Origin: Scolanthus callimorphus | Lineage: Eukaryota; Cnidaria; Anthozoa; Actiniaria; Edwardsiidae | Direction: 5' to 3' | Assembly: GCA_033964015.1 (NCBI GenBank) | Contig: CM066912.1 | Span: forward strand, 12,125,399 to 12,189,398 | Length of the DNA stretch: 64,000 nt | Shown: positions 61,193-64,000 of the stretch, one piece after another | How positions within the stretch are numbered: the first letter of the stretch is position 1 | Layout: every line of letters begins with the position of its first letter | Notes under the pieces: generated by a model | Database searches by the model: none | What the model was told of the DNA's origin: nothing | Seen by the model: the letters and a program-made list of their open reading frames with translations, nothing else | Translations under genes and position numbers: made by a program

Positions 61193-61500
61193 AGTATTGA
61201 TTTTGCCAGACCCCGAAAAAGTAAGGTGGAAATTTCCACCGACCATCGTCGGACAAATCTAATGCTAAAAGTCTTGATTTTGCCAGACCCCGAAAGTAAG
61301 GTGGAAATTTCCACCGACCATCGTCGGACAAATCTAATGCTAAAAGTCTTGATTTTGCCAGACCCCGAAAAGTAAGGTGGAAATTTCCACCGACCATCGT
61401 CGACAAATCTAATGCTAAAAGTCTTGTTTTTGCCAGACACCGAAAAGTAAGGTGGAAATTTCCACCGAGCATCGTCGGACAAATCTAATGCTAAAAGTCC
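61193..61500 (+). repeat. ~76 bp tandem array, 4 copies (left arm of inverted pair)
   Basis: The unit is TTTTGCCAGACCCCGAAAA, then GTAAGGTGGAAATTTCCACC, then GACCATCGTCGGACAAATCT and AATGCTAAAAGTCTTG. Each unit contains the 16 bp palindrome GGTGGAAATTTCCACC. A decayed copy continues to about 61590. The same unit appears reverse-complemented at 63598-63935. Confidence 0.93.
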
Positions 61501-62243
61501 TGAGTTTGCCAGAGCTTCGGACAAATATAATGCTACTCGTAAAGCTAAAGCCTCCGAAAAGTGAGATGAAAGTTTCCAGCCGAACAGCGCTGTAAAAATA
61601 CCAGCTTCAAAGTCTAGAAAGCTACTGTGTTGGAAACTCTATAGCAGCCTTCCAAAATACAATGCTAAAAGTTTGCCTCATACTCTATAAAATCCTTCAA
61701 CTTAATCTTAATTTCATCTTGAGCTTAGTTATTTGTAAATTCGAAGTTAAAATTGTCAATGGAACCCGCAGCGTCAAACCAGGCGTTAAAACACCGCCGG
61801 ACGAGGCCACTAGGTACATATTAGTATGTTGTTCGACGTGACTGACTGGAAATGTTACATTGCGATTTCATATTTCGAACTATAACGTGGCTTCTTATAA
61901 TAATACACTGGCAAATTCCTCGAGTGTAATCGCGGAAATCACAGACAAAGCACGGTCGTGATAGAAATAGATAGCCGCAAACAATTTCCTGTACCGAAGA
62001 TGTTCGTCATAACTATCGAGTGCATACATTTTTTCTTACGTCCAGGTTTCCTTCGCAAAGTTCTCCTATTAACCCAGAATGTAAATAGCCGAGCCTATAT
62101 TACTTCTGTATATTATAGACATCAGCGTTTACCTTATATTCCATTATCACCCGAGTAGGAAGTTGTCGCAATCATTGGTCTCCGAGAGGAAACTTTGAAC
62201 TGGTTTTAAAAGCTTGCAGAGCATATTGTTATTCGTTTTTAAA

Positions 62244-62429
62244 ATGTTCGCCCTTTCCTTCTTGCTTTTGTTTGGAAGTACCACTTTTGTCTACGGCCCT
62301 CGGTTGGCTTTTCCTTTCCTTTTACGTGACATTGTAGCAGTTGTAGCCATCGACGGCCATAAGACTTGTTCAAAATACAAGAACGGACTGATCATTGTCA
62401 CAATGATCAGTCCGTTGCAAGAACAATAG
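62244..62429 (+). CDS. possible small secreted or leader peptide ORF
   Basis: The ORF starts MFALSFLLLFGSTTFVYG, a good signal-peptide pattern, and continues to a stop at 61 codons. Its 3' third is the palindrome at 62382-62416, so the C-terminus is suspect. It may be a first exon with an unseen donor. Confidence 0.25.
   Translation: MFALSFLLLFGSTTFVYGPRLAFPFLLRDIVAVVAIDGHKTCSKYKNGLIIVTMISPLQEQ
62382..62416. repeat. perfect 17 bp inverted repeat with 1 bp centre
   Basis: AACGGACTGATCATTGT, C, ACAATGATCAGTCCGTT. It is not followed by a T tract and lies inside the 2.1 kb bracketed by inverted arrays. Confidence 0.95.
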
Positions 62430-63597
62430 AGCACAGCACCCATGGTGTTGATGTTTATGAGTGGTCACGTGTAAGGTCTTGACCTATTATCCCGCGTTTT
62501 GATTGGTCATTAAATTTGCTTTCCTTTTATGATTGGATAATTTGAAATTTAACTTTGAGTTAGTTTCAGCGCAGCATCCGCTAAACGGAAATAGAAATAT
62601 CCGCTAAACGGAAATAGATTCGCTTTGCTTTGCAAAGGAAGAGTCTTCGGAAGAGAAGTCTGCGCTGCTTTATGTACGGTTACAATCACCAGCCAAAGGC
62701 TGCTCCGGAAAATAACCGCTGGTACTACAAAATTTAAAATAATCAAGTTTGAAACGAGGAGTATGAAAGGTAAGCTTCAATGTATTTACAAATATCAAGC
62801 ACAGAAAATGTTCACTGGCTTTCTGCCCTTGCTATACAGGTAGAGCAGAAGTAATAATGAGGAGAGTACGCAGCAGTATTAGGGAGAAATGACTGCTGTT
62901 ATTGTTATGGAAAGTTCTTAGTTTCCCTCACTCCTTAATAGCTAGTATTAGATGCTCGGTGCAAAAGCAATGCGACAGGCAGCTATTTACTATCAGTTTC
63001 AACGGAATAAAAGACAAAGGGTAATAGTGTTACACGCAATAGAAAACAAACCGCTACTGAACAATTACAGATGCGCGATTATAATAAGTTTAAGACATCA
63101 CGGCGTAGTTCAGTTTTTGCCCGAGTTTTTGGCTCTGTTATTATAATAGTTAATACAATTTATGCTCTTGGCTTACATGTTATGTATCATTCTCAGGGCT
63201 CATTATAACTCTCTTCACCAGCTCAAGCCAAAATCAGCCTGACTCGACAACGAACCACGAACATATTTCTTACCGCGAAAATCTACTATTTGTTTATATT
63301 TTGCGATTATCTAAACATATGAACGTCTTGATTGCATCGATAATCATCAGCGAAGAATTACGTTATAAAATATATTTTCTACTCTCTGACTCTGAACGCA
63401 CATAATTCTTGACAATTCATTTTCTGCTTTAGGTATCTACCAAAGCTCGTTGGATGTCCAGGAGAAGACAGTTATGACTAGCGGTTTCAATTGAAAGTAA
63501 AACGCTGCGAACGCGATTTTACAATCTTCATGCCATTGGTATACACTTGTTTTTAAACACTTTATAAGCAGCTGCATCGAAATGCTAAATTCTCTTT

Positions 63598-63935
63598 ATC
63601 CGACGATGGTCGGTGGAAATTTCCACCTTACTTTTTCGGGGTCTGGCAAAATCAAGACTTTTAGCATTAGATTTGTCCGACGATGGCCGGTGGAAATTTC
63701 CAGCTTACTTTTCGGGGTCTGGCAAAATCAAGACTTTTAGCATTAGATTTGTCCGACGATGGTCGGTGGAAATTTCCACCTTACTTTTCAGGGTCTGGCA
63801 AAATCAAGACTTTTAGCATTAGATTTGTCCGACGATGGTCGGTGGAAATTTCCACCTTACTTTCGGGGTCTGGCAGTTTAGCATTAGATTTGTCCGACGA
63901 TGGTCGGTGGAAATTTCCACCTTACTTTTTCGCGG
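63598..63935 (-). repeat. ~76 bp tandem array, 5 copies (right arm of inverted pair)
   Basis: It is the reverse complement of the 61193-61500 unit, with GGTGGAAATTTCCA cores near 63612, 63690, 63766, 63840 and 63907. One unit lacks about 15 bp (around 63875). The open + strand frames across it are by-products. Confidence 0.93.
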
Positions 63936-64000
63936 TCTTGCAAGCATGTGCCCAGCGCTGATAAATTTCAAACATGTTAAATTTTCTTTGGTAGTGATGA

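Larger units (their letters stand above)
61193..63935. mobile_element. possible Foldback-type element: inverted satellite arrays around 2.1 kb
   Basis: The two arrays (61193-61500 forward, 63598-63935 reverse) face each other, and both outer edges stop near GACCCCGAAAAAGTAAGG or GACCGCGAAAAAGTAAGG. Inverted termini made of tandem repeats are the hallmark of Foldback/Galileo-type elements in insects. No target duplication or transposase was seen, so an inversion or satellite exchange is an alternative. Confidence 0.45.

Overview
The window is animal nuclear DNA, most probably from an anthozoan cnidarian (coral or sea anemone). It is AT-rich. Its genes are split by short exons with GT-AG introns, it contains metazoan-only families (Dickkopf-like secreted proteins and adhesion GPCRs), and it is packed with short inverted-repeat transposons and tRNA-derived SINEs. 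The taxon is inferred from gene content and repeat style; no species is claimed.

Layout. (1) 1.85-10.34 kb: two complete four-exon genes for Dickkopf-like secreted proteins, arranged tail to tail (forward 1851-6175, reverse 10339-6715). Both keep the two ten-cysteine clusters, and their exon phases are identical. (2) 14.53-33.17 kb: a forward adhesion GPCR gene with a signal peptide, a von Willebrand A-like domain, a Ser/Thr-rich stalk, a GAIN/GPS module and 7TM exons. Its reading frame is interrupted at three exon positions, so it is either decaying or carries sequence errors. (3) 39.1-40.0 and 46.65-48.16 kb: two intronless ORFs (294 and 501 aa) that look like distant paralogues. Each has an N-terminal coiled coil with the shared motif MVKYLHG, a disordered middle and a C-terminal helix; I recognise no known family. 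(4) 56.55-51.74 kb, reverse strand: a second adhesion GPCR. Its exons from TM2 to the stop are all in frame, and its predicted C-terminus FTKL fits a class I PDZ ligand; TM1 and the ectodomain were not found. (5) 56.6-64 kb: transposon-rich DNA, including a tandem pair of ~1 kb TIR elements and an inverted pair of ~76 bp satellite arrays bracketing 2.1 kb.

The most unusual signal is that tandem arrays grow out of exon edges. In the reverse Dickkopf-like gene, a ~99 bp repeat starts inside exon 3 and carries the exon end and its 5' splice site seven times. In adhesion GPCR 1, a ~50 bp repeat carries the polypyrimidine tract, AG and first bases of the TM3 exon about nine times. Two unrelated introns therefore hold ladders of decoy donors or acceptors. 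A 24-copy 32 bp minisatellite fills the last intron of the same GPCR.

Functionally, the window combines candidate extracellular signalling genes (Dickkopf-like) with candidate adhesion and mechanosensing receptors. Nothing in the sequence shows that they work together.
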